Source: Lasiosphaeris hirsuta (lineage: Eukaryota > Ascomycota > Sordariomycetes > Sordariales > Lasiosphaeriaceae). From it: a stretch of DNA of 64,000 bases. The stretch is taken from positions 496,001 through 560,000 of the forward strand of contig JAUKUA010000006.1 of assembly GCA_030549175.1 (NCBI GenBank). The letters are read 5' to 3'. Positions 11,535 to 23,207 of the stretch are shown here, in pieces (positions within the stretch are counted from its first letter, which is position 1; each line of letters starts with the position of its first letter). The notes beneath the pieces were generated by a model. It was not told where the DNA came from. It saw only the letters and a program-made list of their open reading frames with translations, and did not search any database. A program made the position numbers and the translations under genes.

Positions 11535-12860
11535 CAAGCGTTACGGCGCTGCCTGCGCTGCTCGAGGTTATCTACAAGCTGGTTGAGGCTTCCACCGCCA
11601 CGTATTCGCTCTACCTCCGCTAGAGCCTCGGCCTCGCTTCTACCCCTGGATATACGTGAAGAAATAGCATCCCAGATCACCTTACGGCGGCAGCAAAACT
11701 GCACCCTGATGGTGCTTCCAGTGTGCCAACGGCTTCCCTATTGGCCCTCGAGCTTCTGTATGGCAGGCTAGCCTCCGAGGCCTTCTTTCCACTCACGTCA
11801 GACATCCTCAACCGTGAATACCTTTGTCAGGCTGGCGATGGTAGGTGGTGCCGTAGGGTTGCTTGCTCGCTTTCGCCGGCTCTGGCAAGGCGCGTTGCAT
11901 CAGAAGCCTTGGTGGCTCTGCCGTACCGGTGATGCTGGCCCTGTACCGTACGCGCAAAACCCTCCCACTCGTTGCCGTGAAAGGGGGCGTAGGAAAAGAA
12001 GGGCAGCAATGGAAATCGCGGCTTCAGGGCGGCCAGCCTGTGAGATTTGCGCGAGCGAAGTGCCGTAGGTCTCCGCATCTTGGGCTCCGATTCGCCGTGG
12101 AAAATGGGTTCTTTTCGCCGTAGAGAGGCCCACGACGCCGAAGACACGCCAGGTATCCTGCAGTTGCGTGCTGTAAGAGAGCTCTTCTTCGCGATTTTTA
12201 CCGACGAAGACCTTGATTCGATACCAATCCTGGCGGCGGCGGCGGAAGGAAGACGGTAGCTCGCCGGCAACGTGCCATCGCCAGAAGAACAGTTGTGCCA
12301 GGGCGCCCTGCGTACAAAGAAGGAAGGGAGCTCTTGTGGCGTAAAGACCCCATAAACTCCTTCACCGTCTTGTTCATCTTGCCGTCTTACAGAAGCGATA
12401 CAAAGCAGTCGCACTACGTAAGGCCCTCAGTAGAAAGATAGTCCAGCAAAGAGAAGTCAGCAAGCTCCATCTTTCGGCAGTTCTCTCCAGGCAAGAGGTA
12501 GTAGTGGCCGAAAAGAAGATCCAAGCGCGTTCGGAAGTTCTGCGGCGTGCTGGCTGCTCCGTAGAGTAGGTGCCCCCGAATTGCAAGCCACTCGGCGGTG
12601 GAATACCCAGCCTGGATACCTTCGGCGCCGCGATCCATGAAGCTGGCGCGGTTGAGCTCGTTTCTTTGGCGGCCACGTTGTTCCAGAAAGCCATGTACGG
12701 CGGCCGCGTGGGTTGTCCGTGTTCTTGCCGCCGTGGGCCACTTTTACCCGCCAGAGCTCGATTACGGCGGCGATATATGCATCTACCGTATCCTTCGTAT
12801 AGAGGTCGCCTTCAAAGGCGCACGTTAACTAAATGGATACGACGAGAGATGACAGAGACT
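11535..12860 (-). pseudogene. Decayed Ndc10-like (Crypton-type) tyrosine recombinase element
   Basis: The minus strand holds, in changing frames and in order, segments typical of fungal Ndc10-domain-II proteins derived from Cryptons: QAGYSTAEWLAIRGHLLYGA, RTRLDLLFGHYYLLPGENCR, MELADFSLLDY, a QLFFWRWHVAG-like stretch, RRRRQDWYRIKVFVG, HFPRRIGAQDAETYGTSLAQ, ISQAGR, FFSYAPFHGNEWEGF and a C-terminal SLNQLVDNLEQRRQRR near 11560. At least four frame changes and several stops are needed. After ISQAGR a piece of the usual protein is missing, so there is also an internal deletion. These proteins are tyrosine-recombinase-like DNA-binding proteins; this copy is dead. No terminal repeats were found. Confidence 0.7.
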
Positions 12861-12870
12861 GGAAACTAGA

Positions 12871-14492
12871 GCGGACAGAAGTACACTTTTTTAAGCAGTT
12901 GGGAGAGTCGCCGGCCGCCGCTTTTGGCCCAAGGTGGCTTTTCCCCCGAGAATGAGGGTTTTTATGTACCTAGCATGATGGGCGGGCGAGCCGGAGGGTA
13001 GATCCGGAAGCGGCGTTCTCCTTGCTGTCACGGGTTCGGAGCCCCGGTGACACGGGAACAGTATCCATGGACTAGTCAAGTAGATAAGTAGATAGATAAG
13101 AGGATGGATGAACAAGTGAATGGCTTCCTCATGGCCCTAGCGCCCACCTGGGCCTATATCTTGGGCCTGGCCGGAAGCCATTCCTAACCTTTACCTCTTC
13201 ACCCCAATTTACTCTACTTCACGGAATACAGTACAATTGCTAATATCTACGTGAATTGAGTCAGGGTCGCCAAATAACCCTTTCACTATGTGACGGCCAA
13301 AGGATAAAGACTAGAGTGCAGGAAACCGATACCTTAAGTTACTGCTATGGAGTGGGGGGTGTTTGCTCTAAACAAAGGGTCTAGGTTTTGGGACTGCTAG
13401 GACTGGTCCACGTATGTCTACCCAGTTCTAGGTCACAAAGTTACTACCATTGGACCGAGAATCGGGCCTATGGGTCATGTTATATACTAGTATATTATCA
13501 TGTTAAACAACATTCCAGTTTCGGTACCAGGATACTACGTACTGTCCTAGGAATTAGACTGGGATGCCACGTAATATTCTATCCCACAACGTATACTAGT
13601 ATATGCCAGAAATGTGGACATCACAGGTGACATCGAAAGGAAGCTTTAGCCGGGGGGACTGAAAACGGGCTTCTAAGGCTGTGCAGCGGTGGGGTATGGG
13701 ATCCCAAAAAGGATTACGACGACCGGATCGCGCTGTATGCTTTGAGATTCCACCTGCATGCCGCCACTATTTTTCTCAGCCAGACACGGTATCTTGAGAT
13801 GTGAGTGGTGATTCGCGACTCTGCTGCGGCGGCAACTGACAAGGGAAAAGGGCTGTCGATGAAATCAAGCGCTTGGCCGAGAAGTACAAGGATGGGTATA
13901 CTGGAGCCGAGTACTTATAGACGAGTCGGGCACTAGCGTCGCGCCTGATGCGGTTGTGGCTTGTTTCGGAGCTTCGGGGTAACGCGGGGGGGGGGAGGAG
14001 TTTCGACACGAGCGACAGGGCGGCTTGGTGCGTCTTTACTGCAGACATCAGCCAGTTTCCACAATCCCTCAAAGGACCTATCCCGCCTGCCTTGGCTTGG
14101 CCCGGGTATTCCGCTCCAATATTGAGGCGGCCATGGGATGCCGTATGTTGGGGGTTTTCCGCAATGAACAAGGCGACCCGATTTTCGTTTGGCAAGGAGC
14201 TGTTTACTGCCGCTGGAGTCGGGCAAAAAAATTGAGAGGTGCCGGGCCCATGCGTTCCTTTCCTCTCGTGTTTTCGGGTTGGCCCTGTTGGAAAAGCACA
14301 GACTGAACAGCCGCTCATTATCAAGCGGGCACCGAGTTGGAGGCCCGTAGCCGCCCACGGTGTGCCTGCAGCCAGCCGCCCACCCCTTTGTGGTTTCGCC
14401 ATGTGCGCCACTGAGGTGCCATGAATCCAAAGCCGCATTATCTTAGGGCAGATCGCGCCATTTCCTGTCAAGAACCAACATCTCCAGAAAAG
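12871..14492. other. Intergenic, no gene recognised
   Basis: Both strands were read. Long open frames exist (for instance 13776-14759 minus) but their translations are low-complexity, Arg/Pro/Gly-rich and show no domain. The right end is the promoter of the NLR gene. Confidence 0.4.
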
Positions 14493-17400
14493 ATGGACCA
14501 AGTACCGATTGTAAGTTGCCCGCTCTGGGGAGTGTTGCTTCAGCTTCCGGCTCGCTCGCTTACCGTCGTGTTTTCTTTTGCTAGCCACACAAGACGTCGT
14601 CCTTCGCCAGGTTCTTGTCTCGCGCGGGGGGGCGCAAAGAGCCGATCCGCACCGAGACCGGCTCCTCCTCCATATCCCTTTCTGTTTCCTCCCTCGGGCC
14701 GTCCGACGACAAGGGCCCGCTAGGTCTCGAAACGCTCTACGAGCCGCAGCTACCGGCAAATGCCGTCGCCGACCTCGTCTTCATCCATGGCCTCGGCGGA
14801 GGCAGCCGCAAAACATGGTCTTTCTCGCCTGATCCTGCTCACTTTTGGCCACGGGCTTGGCTAGCGGATGATGGCGACTTTGCTGGATCGGTGCGTATTC
14901 ACGCCTTCGGCTATAGAGCCGACTGGGGTGGCCGGCAGAGCATGCTCAACATCCATGACTTCGCCCAGTCCCTACTTGGCGAGCTGCGGAACCACCAGAG
15001 CGTTCGCCGGACAAGCACCCGCATCATCCTCGTCGGCCATAGCATGGGGGGCTGCGTTGCCAAGAAGGTTTACATTCTCGCCCGTCAGAGTTCGGCAGCT
15101 GCCGACTTCGCGAAGCGGATACACTCCATTTTCTTCTTGGCCACACCGCATCGTGGCTCTGACTTGGCAGCTGTGCTTGAAAACATGCTGGTTGTCGCTT
15201 GTGGGAAGAAGCCCTTTGTAGCTGACCTGACACCTAACTCGGCCGCCCTGTCGGCTATTAACGATGCCTTTCGTCACGTTTCCCCTGACCTGCGGCTGTG
15301 GTCTTTCTACGAGACACTTCCCGTTCGCGGTAGAGCTGGCATCGTGAACCGAATCGTCGTGGAGAAGCACTCGGCTACGCTAGGGTACCACAACGAGGAG
15401 TGTGCCGCCATGGATGCAGACCACCGCCACGTCTGTAAGTTTGACACGCCGGCCGACCACAATTACAGGATTCTGCGGAATGCTCTTCTCACTGCGGTCG
15501 ACATGATTAGGGCAGACTTGTCGGCGGATTGCGAGGCGAATTCCGATTGCGGCGGCATGATCGAGCATAGCAAGCCGTCTCTCGCTGGGTTGCCCGTGTT
15601 GTCGCCGACTGAGGCGGTCTCATGCCTGCAGACCTTCCTGGGTATACGGGATTCGCTCGAGGGTGACCTCGCGACACTCCAGGTCCTTCGGCAGCCGGGG
15701 TCTTGCAGGTGGTTTACGGATCAGGCATCCTTCGTATCGTGGAAAACTGGCGTCGGGCCGGCCGTGCTATGGCTAGTCGGCCGGCCGGCCGCAGGAAAGT
15801 CTGTCCTGTCTAGCCATGTGATCGACGAGCTGAGGCAGCCACTGCGCGGTAGCTACTGCAGCTACTTCATATTTAGGCACTCCAGGACAGGCGAATCTAC
15901 GCTGAGCGATTGCTTCCGCTCCCTTGCCTTCCAGATGGCTGTGCAGGATCGGCTTGTCAGGGAGGCCCTTCTGCGGCTTGCTCACGACGACGGACTCGTA
16001 TGGGACAAGGCAGATGACGGAAGCGTATGGCGCCGGCTTTTCCCCGGCTGCATCTTTAAATTGCCGCCCAGCGCTCTGCAGCAACACTTCTGGGTTGTCG
16101 ACGGTATTGATGAGTGCGTCCGGTTCAGCTCTCTCTTCACCAAACGCCTCTTGGCAACTTTTCCACAGGGCCTCAAGTTCTTCGCGACCAGCAGACGGCT
16201 AGAGGAGATTGAGCGTGGCCTAGCTGCCCTCGGCCCCGGTGCAGCTGTGCAGGTTTTATCCGAAGCTGACACACTCGAGGACATGCGTCTCTTCGTGGAC
16301 ACGCAGCTGTCCGAACTAGGCAGACCGGAGAGTCCAGAGGACCGCGAACTAATGTGCGCCAAGATCCTCGAGAAGTCATCCGGCTCCTTCCTCTGGACTC
16401 GTTTGGTAGTACAGGCCTTCAGCACCGTATGGACCAGTGAGGCCATGGACAGCGTGCTGAACGAAGTTCCGGCCGACCTGTTTGAGCTCTATGCGCGGAT
16501 GACCCGGTCAATCGAAACGGATGCTCGGAAGATGGCCCTCGCCAGGCCCATCCTGACTTGGGTCGCCTTAGCTTCCAGGGCCCTGACCGTGGAGGAGCTG
16601 CGGTGCGCCGTGAAGCTTGACGTCAACCAAACCCTCCAAAACGCCGCTAAGGCAGTTCTAGATCTATGCGGGCAGCTGGTTTTCGTTGATCAAGATGGCA
16701 GGGTGCACTTGGTCCACGAAACGGCCCGGGAGTTTCTCTTTAGGGCCCACATCTTTGGGCAAAAGCTTGCGGTGGTTAAGAAAGAGGGCCATACCCGGCT
16801 AGGGTCAGTGCTACTCCGGTATCTCGCCGGGGCTGTTCTGAAACCACCACGCCAGCCCAAGATGCATCGCAGTAATGGCTGGAATCCCAGAGCTCCCGCT
16901 AAGCATCTAACGGCAGAGCCGGCATCTGTTGACAACTCTCTCCTCTCCTATGCATCCAGTTTCTTTTCGGACCATGTATACCGAGCCGCGTCAGCTGACG
17001 ACACCTTGATGGGGGACTTGTGCGCCTTTTTCAAGACTAGAAATGTTCTCTCTTGGATTGAGCATATCGCAAGGAGTGGTGATCTCATGAATGTCACGCA
17101 GACGACCATCAACCTACGCGAGTATCATAGTCGACGGCTGAAGTACGTGCCACAGACAGACCCATCCATTCAACTCGTTGATAGGTGGGTGACAGACCTG
17201 ATCCGTGTGGCAGCCAAATTTTCCGCCCAGCTCCTAGCATGCCCTTCGTCGATCCATCATCTGATCCCACCACTTTGCCCATCCGATTCTATCATCTTTC
17301 AAACATTTGCCGCGAGACATATTGGCTCATTGCCTGCTTCTTCCGCCAGCACGCTCGTCGTCAAGGGCCTGCCTTCCGGATCCTGGGACGACTGTCTCAT

Positions 17401-19820
17401 CAGGACGGACTTTGAAAAGGGACAGGCAACCGCCGTTGGCCATGGTGATCATTTCTTCGCCATCGGCTTATCCACGGGGCAGATATGGCTTTACGATGCC
17501 GGTTCCGTTCAATTAACCCGGAAGATGGAGCACCAAGAACGCGTCAAAATTCTACAGTTCAGCTCCGACAACGTGTACCTCGCCTCCTGCGGCACAAAGC
17601 AACTCACTGTATGGGAGCCGAAGATGGGAGCCATGATCCATTCGTTCCAACTACAATCTCCACCGTTGGCAATTACTTTCTTTGGGAGCCACGAGGTTGT
17701 ATGCGCGCTCCAATCTTGCGAGATGATCAAATGGTACGTTTCCTGCCTAGTCCCCATTTGCAACGATCCGCATGGGGGGTTTAGTTGCGCGGCGTTTCAG
17801 CAATGCCTGACCTATGCACTAACTCAGTATTCTCCTACTGTGCAGGAATGTGGCGACAGCAGATCAAGACTCAGTATCTTTGAGAGACACCAGTTTCAAC
17901 AACCAAGACGACTATGCTTACCCTCTTGGCAGGGGAGTTTATCCCACGCAGCCTCCAAGCCGAGCCGCCTTCTTGTCACGCGACGACGGTGTCCTTCTCG
18001 CATTTGGTTACCGCAGCTGTCCTGTCCTCGTATGGGATGTCCTCGAGCTGCAGCTGGTGGGTGTCTGCCAGATTGATGAGAACCCTAACGGCGTGAACGA
18101 TATGATATTCAACCCGAATCCGGAGATCCCAGTTCTTGTTGTGTCGTCCCAACACGGTGATCTGTGTGTTTGGGATTACACAACCAAGGAGCTACAACAC
18201 AGACGACTATACGCCTTTGCGAGCAGTCTCGCTTGCTCTGCTAATGGCCGCAGCTTGATTGCAGGGGGGAACCAGGGGCTGATTGAGGTTTTCGAATTTG
18301 AACGGGCTCATGACGGCACCTCGACCGCCTTGACACTTATCTACCGCACACAACATCCCTTGGATGGGTTGGTCCGTGGTGTTTCGTTTAGCCCTGACGG
18401 TCGGCGGTTTGTTGACGTGCATAACCAGCAGGGACGGGTCTGGGCGCCGGCCGCCTTGGTGAAGAAGATGGATAGCGAGCTGGAAAGTGAGCTAGGGAGC
18501 GGGGCCGTCGACGCGCCGACCTTCGCACAGAACCCATCCGCCGGGATGATAGACATCATGGGAGAATTGAGAGTCACCAGCCCTCTCGTGGTCTCCACCG
18601 ATAGAGACTTCATTGTGGCGGGCAAGAGCAACGGAGACGTCGCCTTTTTTTCGACTGTCGACGCGCAGGAGGTGGGCGTGCTCTACGGGCACGGCCGAGG
18701 GTCCTCTATCGTAAGCGTCGCATTGGGAGCGCCTCGGGGGTTTGTTGCCTCCGCGGATAACTCTGGACATGTGTTGGTGGTTCATGTCGGGACTCTGTCC
18801 AAATATCGGCCAGGGCAACACCACGTCATTCTGGACCGGCGCTTTGGTGACGTTGTGACACAGGTGCTTCTGAACTCCAGCGCAGATCGCGTCCTGGTTT
18901 GTGGACGATATACCGAGAGGTCTTGGGAAATCCCAAGTGAAGCATCAACCATTCCGGCTCTGGATTCAAAACTGAACAGGGTAATGGACTCCAGGCCGGA
19001 CCCGCCACTCAAGGACGGTACGGTACCGGCATTACGATTGATATTCCAGCATCCTACCAACTCGGCCTGGTACGTAGCCGTGATGGCTAGCATTGCTCGA
19101 GTATATTCCTGGACCGACTCCGCCGAGCTCACTTCCTCAAAAGGTATTCAACTAGAGCGAGCACTGTCAAGGGATGAGCTGGGAGGGTCGACTTCATCTT
19201 ATCATGTCGGGCCCGGGTTTGTCATAGAGCACCTCCGGGCATCGGATCGTTCACCCTCCCACGTCTACTTGTGGCCCGCCACGGCATTCGATCCTTCCAC
19301 TGACCCAGCAAGCCCAGTCCGGCCCAACGCTGAACCGACTTTGGCCGGCCTTGGGACTAGCATGTTCAAGGTTCTAGGCGTGACGGGGGTGTCGACTGTC
19401 GTGTTTCTCAACGTAGACTTGTGGGTGTGCAGCGCGGAGCTACAAACGGTAGCCGCCTCAACGCAGTCGGTCCGTCACGCTTCCCTTCCTACAAATATCA
19501 CTCATCTCAGTGAAAGAACATCGTCGTCGTTACTGGTACCCCCTTCCCAAAACCGACCATCGGCCACCACCCTTATCCCGCGGCACTTCTTCGCTCTGAA
19601 TGAATGGCGCACGGCGCTGGGGGATATTTCCGGTACCCTGATACCAGCTGCTCATACAAGCTCGCCAGCGAGGGGCGGCAGCGGAGATATTGTCGCATTC
19701 TCCAATAAGAATGGAGTTGTGGTGATCAAGGGTGGTTTGGGAATTCGTGAGACTATGACCAGCGCTGCTTCGACTGGGTTCACATCGAGGCACGATAATA
19801 AAGGTCATTCCCATGTCTAG
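14493..19820 (+). CDS. NLR: SesB-like alpha/beta hydrolase, NACHT, WD40
   Basis: Spliced from 14493-14510, 14585-17733 and 17846-19820, giving 1,713 residues. Introns of 74 nt (GTAAGT to GCTAG) and 112 nt (GTACGT to TGCAG) keep the frame exactly. Residues about 60-300 form a SesB/DUF676-type alpha/beta hydrolase with VFIHGLGG (oxyanion loop, about 70) and the nucleophile elbow GHSMGG (about 157). A NACHT NTPase follows with WLVGRPAAGKS (Walker A, about 402-412) and WVVDGIDE (Walker B, about 509-516). The C-terminal half, from about 950, is a WD40-like propeller of diverged repeats (GQIWLYD, LTVWEP, LCVWDY). Such tripartite fungal NLRs sense non-self with the repeats, oligomerise via NACHT and trigger the N-terminal effector, often in incompatibility or defence. 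Codon use looks normal and the frame is intact, so it is probably functional. Ligand is unknown. Confidence 0.9.
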
Positions 19821-20135
19821 ATTGAATTGTACCAAGAGCTGTACTCAAATTATCAACATATCCAGGATATGTTGCCCACATTATAATATACTTGTCATAA
19901 AACCTTCGTTGCTTGGTCACCTCCCCTGATCGTTTCATAACTCTTCATGTTTCTCACAGCTTTACCGCCGCATTGACTTACGCTCATGTAGGGCCGTGGA
20001 ATAAATATGGCAACTAATTGACAAGCACCCAAGGTAAACTATGGATGAAGAGGTGAAAGGCAGCAACCACAGCACGAGTCCATCGGGGCTCTGGTCCTGT
20101 TCAAGGGCGCCGGGAAGTCTAGAACCGCCGGTTGC
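19821..20135. other. Convergent 3' intergenic region
   Basis: A short AT-rich stretch between the converging NLR and endoglucanase genes; nothing beyond their 3' untranslated regions is visible. Confidence 0.5.
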
Positions 20136-21200
20136 TTAGATGACATCGGCATAGAACTGAGACACAGTGAATGTTGCCGGTCCTCCAGTAAAAGCCTCAG
20201 TGCCGACTTGGAAAACTTGGTAGACGTTAGCACCCACCTGAATATAAATGACATTCCACTTACCGATCAAATTCTGACTGCTAGCTGGGAAGCGTTGGTA
20301 ATGCTGCAGGTAGTTGAAAAAGTCTTTGACGTCGGCACTGAAGCTGTTGATGGCGCCCGATACGGGGACAAAGGTGTAAACCCTCATGCTGCCATTGTAT
20401 CCCGTCCACAGGTCCCAGGATTTGCCCGCGATGGTGACACAGCCGACAGAGGACCCAATCGGGTAGACATCTCCGTACCGCCCCAGCCTGTGACTCGTTC
20501 AGCCGACTTATCTCACCCGTGTCATTGGGACCGCCCACCAAATCATGAGCTCGTAATCACCACCGGTATTGTCGTGGTTGGGGTCGGCCGAGGTGAAGAT
20601 GTCGTAGGCCACGTTAGCGCGGATACGCTCGTTATCGTACCGCCATGTGACGGCGGTCGGCATGCTGTGGATGGAGCTGATCAGCCTGCCCTTGGCGACC
20701 TGGCGGCCGGAGTAAGGGTAGCTCTTGACGTTGTTGTGGCCCCCCTGCCAGGTCCAGGTAGTGTGCCACTGCACGCCCGCGTCGGTGCTGTCGTCTAGGT
20801 AGGTGCACTGGGACCCCGACGTGGCCGAGTCCTTGCCCCAGAGGTTGTTGATCAGCTCGTAGCCATTGCCGGACCAGTAGGCGTACAGGTCGCAGAGGTC
20901 CTTTTGGGTTCGGACGGGCTCGGTAGCGCAAGCCATGGCTGGGAGTTGAGGGTGGGGGGAGGATGATGAGGTGCCGGGGTTTCCCAGATTTCCCTCGCAC
21001 CCCAAGCCGGTACTTAAGGGCGGTCGGGTAGCAATCGCTGGCCGGGGTGGGTCGGCTACACGTGAGGACTGGGCCTGTAACTGGAGGGCGCGATGCGAGA
21101 CATCCCCGCCCGCAAGTGGACGAGGACCAGTCGGAGCCAAGGCTGCCGGCTGCACAGCGGCAGCGGCAGCGGTAGCGGCGAGAAGGAGTCTTGGCTTCAT
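20136..21200 (-). CDS. GH12 endoglucanase/xyloglucanase, secreted
   Basis: Exons 21200-20539, 20487-20264 and 20215-20136 give 321 residues. The first intron (20488-20538, 51 nt) uses a GTGGGC donor splitting a Trp codon and restores [14 protein letters not shown]; the second (20216-20263, 48 nt) is GTAAGT with a GCTAAC branch. The start gives a hydrophobic, Ala-rich signal peptide ([15 protein letters not shown]). GH12 signatures are clear: [35 protein letters not shown], with catalytic nucleophile Glu217 in YELMIW and acid/base Glu302 in [11 protein letters not shown]12 enzymes cut beta-1,4-glucan or xyloglucan in plant cell walls. The protein is 70-80 residues longer than usual because of a Pro/Ser/Gly-rich stretch after the signal peptide; part of this may be an undetected intron. 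Confidence 0.88.
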
Positions 21201-21533
21201 GTTCCAAAGTGATGCATTTCCCGCGGAAGCATGAAAGAGTCGGTGCTTATTGCATCTTCCAGATTCAAGTTGCCACTGCCCTTTATACCCGAGTTCCCAG
21301 TTTGGTTTGCGATGGACTGTTATGCCGCCTGCCGTAACCAGACAGCAAGAAGCTAGCGAAAGACTGTGAATGCCCAAAACATGATACTCTGATCCCATCA
21401 GCGCAGTCAACACGCCATATTGGAAATCCCTCACCTATTGTTGTCCGGGAGTTTTCCGTCACAACTTCCCGTTTCGGTCTCATGGAACACACCAAGTGAT
21501 AGGTCAACATGGACAAGATCTCATCTGATCCCC
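21201..21533. other. Intergenic region upstream of GH12 gene
   Basis: Promoter of the minus-strand GH12 gene and 3' region of the next gene; no further coding potential seen. Confidence 0.5.
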
Positions 21534-22824
21534 TCATTCCCCCCGCCTCCCCTTCCAGTCCTGCCAGGCAATCCAAGCCTGAAAGATGCTCACACAGAGC
21601 CCCAACAGCCCCAGCACCACGGCCGTCATGACGCCGGCCACGGTGGCGAGCATGACATGCCGCGACTTGCTCCTCCGCTCGACCCACGTGTCGAAGGGGC
21701 TGCGCGGCTTGGGGTTCTCGATCTCGTCGTACAGGTCCATGAGTCGCGACCCCCAGACGGGGAAGCGCTGGGCCTGCCTCCGCTCGTCGCCCCCGGCCTG
21801 CTCGTACGGGGCCATGCCGAACGTCAGGCAGTCCCGGTCGAAGCCGTGCTTGGACACGAGGTTGCGCAGCAGCGCCTGCGACCTCTCCTCCTGCGGGAAG
21901 AGCAGCTGGATGGTATGCAGCGTCTCTAGCGCGAGGAGGCGTGGTAGGCACGGGGGAGGCTCCGTTTCGGTTGATATCGGCCTGGAGGTGTGAGCTGCGC
22001 CTCGGTCCTGGTTCCAGAGGGACTTACCGGTACTGTTGGCTGTTTCGTGTGTCTGACCTCGCTGATAGGAGGTGTTCGCGCAGGAAGTTGACGCAGTGAA
22101 ACACTTGGACGGTGCCATCGACCTGGTTCAGCTTGAGGTGGTCATGCAGGTTCGTCGTCGCTTCAATTCTGAGCCCGGCTACCCTCTTCAAATTCAGGGC
22201 TGTCAGGTTGGACCTGATGACGCGGGCGTAGGCATCGCCATCCTGCAAGCTCGGGTGGTTCTGGGTGGGAAAGGCATCCGACACGGCGGCGAGCAGAGAC
22301 TTGTCGGGCGGCCAAGAAACCGGAGGCAGCAGTCTCTGTCCCCGTTCATCCCCACCGCCCACGTAGACATAGGCATCGTCCCCATCAGCACTTTCAATTT
22401 CGGTCATGGTCATGAGCCTTGCAGCGAGTGCGAAGGCCCGGATCTGGTCGCTGCGCGGCACGAGACATTCCTGGCTACCAGCGCGGCTCGAAAAGTACAA
22501 GTCCATGCACTCGTCGCGACCGAGCGTCGCGCCGTTCTCCCTCAGAAGCAATATGATGTCGCGGAGGTCTTTGTGCGTTCGGAGAGCCTGGTCGTCGGGT
22601 CCGAAGAAGTCGGGCACGTAGGCGGCCGTGAGGTTCCGGTAGAAGATGTGGAGAAACAGTCGAAGTCGGCCGGTCGCGACCATGATCTTCCACCGGCAGA
22701 CGCAGTCAGTAGCCCCCGGTTCTTCGTGCGACCCCTCGCATAGCTTCCAGTCCCAGAGGGTCTGGCAAAGCGCCGGGTAGTCGAGATCCCCTCCCTGCAG
22801 TGGAAATGGCGAGCTGTCGGCCAT
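21534..22824 (-). CDS. Uncharacterised fungal protein with C-terminal membrane anchor
   Basis: Exons 22824-22028 and 21981-21534 give 414 residues; the 46-nt intron (GTAAGT, CTCAC-like branch, CTCCAG) joins QQYR to PISTETE in frame. The ATG at 22824 was chosen because the open sequence upstream is not family-like. The N-terminal 280 residues are soluble-looking, with an acidic Ser/Asp stretch near 160-180 and a conserved-looking VFHCVNFLREHL segment. Residues about 345-395 read PKPRSPFDTWVERR followed by a hydrophobic helix (LATVAGVMTAVVLGLLGLCV), so the protein is tail-anchored or single-pass. Similar proteins are widespread in Pezizomycotina, without known function. It lies in tandem with the trypsin-fold gene at 23.2-25 kb. 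Confidence 0.75.
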
Positions 22825-23207
22825 TGCGGCGGGGCCTTGCAATTGTCTGTAAATCTTGTTTGGTCTGGGGAGGAGATAACATGAGACTTGAACGTGGAAG
22901 CTGGACTTGACTCTCCAGCTAAGCCTCGCTGTGCTGCGCCCGCAACCTTGCCTCTCGCATCGACAAAGCGGGACGCATGCCGGCACACGCTGAGTGGACC
23001 AATGATAGTAAGCGCGGGTGGTCATTTGCCCCCCGACTTAAGGAAGGAGCTCTGCAGTCGCCGGTAAATGACACCGCCGACACCGTGACTGCCCTTAGGA
23101 GGGCTTTGAAACGGCTACCTGTTATTCTACACGACGATGTGGATTCAATTGGAGTGATTACAACACGACTTCTCTTGAAACGCATTCAACAAGCGCCATC
23201 ACGGCCG
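22825..23207. other. Intergenic region between two minus-strand genes
   Basis: Promoter of the membrane-anchored protein gene and 3' end of the trypsin-fold gene; nothing else seen. Confidence 0.5.

Noticed and set aside
13776..14759. 327-residue minus-strand open frame
   Set aside because: Arg/Pro/Ser-rich without domain, overlaps the NLR start on the other strand; a chance frame in GC-rich DNA.
20488..20538. Apparent frameshift in the GH12 gene after MIWWA
   Set aside because: A 51-nt intron with a GTGGGC donor inside the Trp codon and a CACAG acceptor restores [14 protein letters not shown], so the gene is intact.
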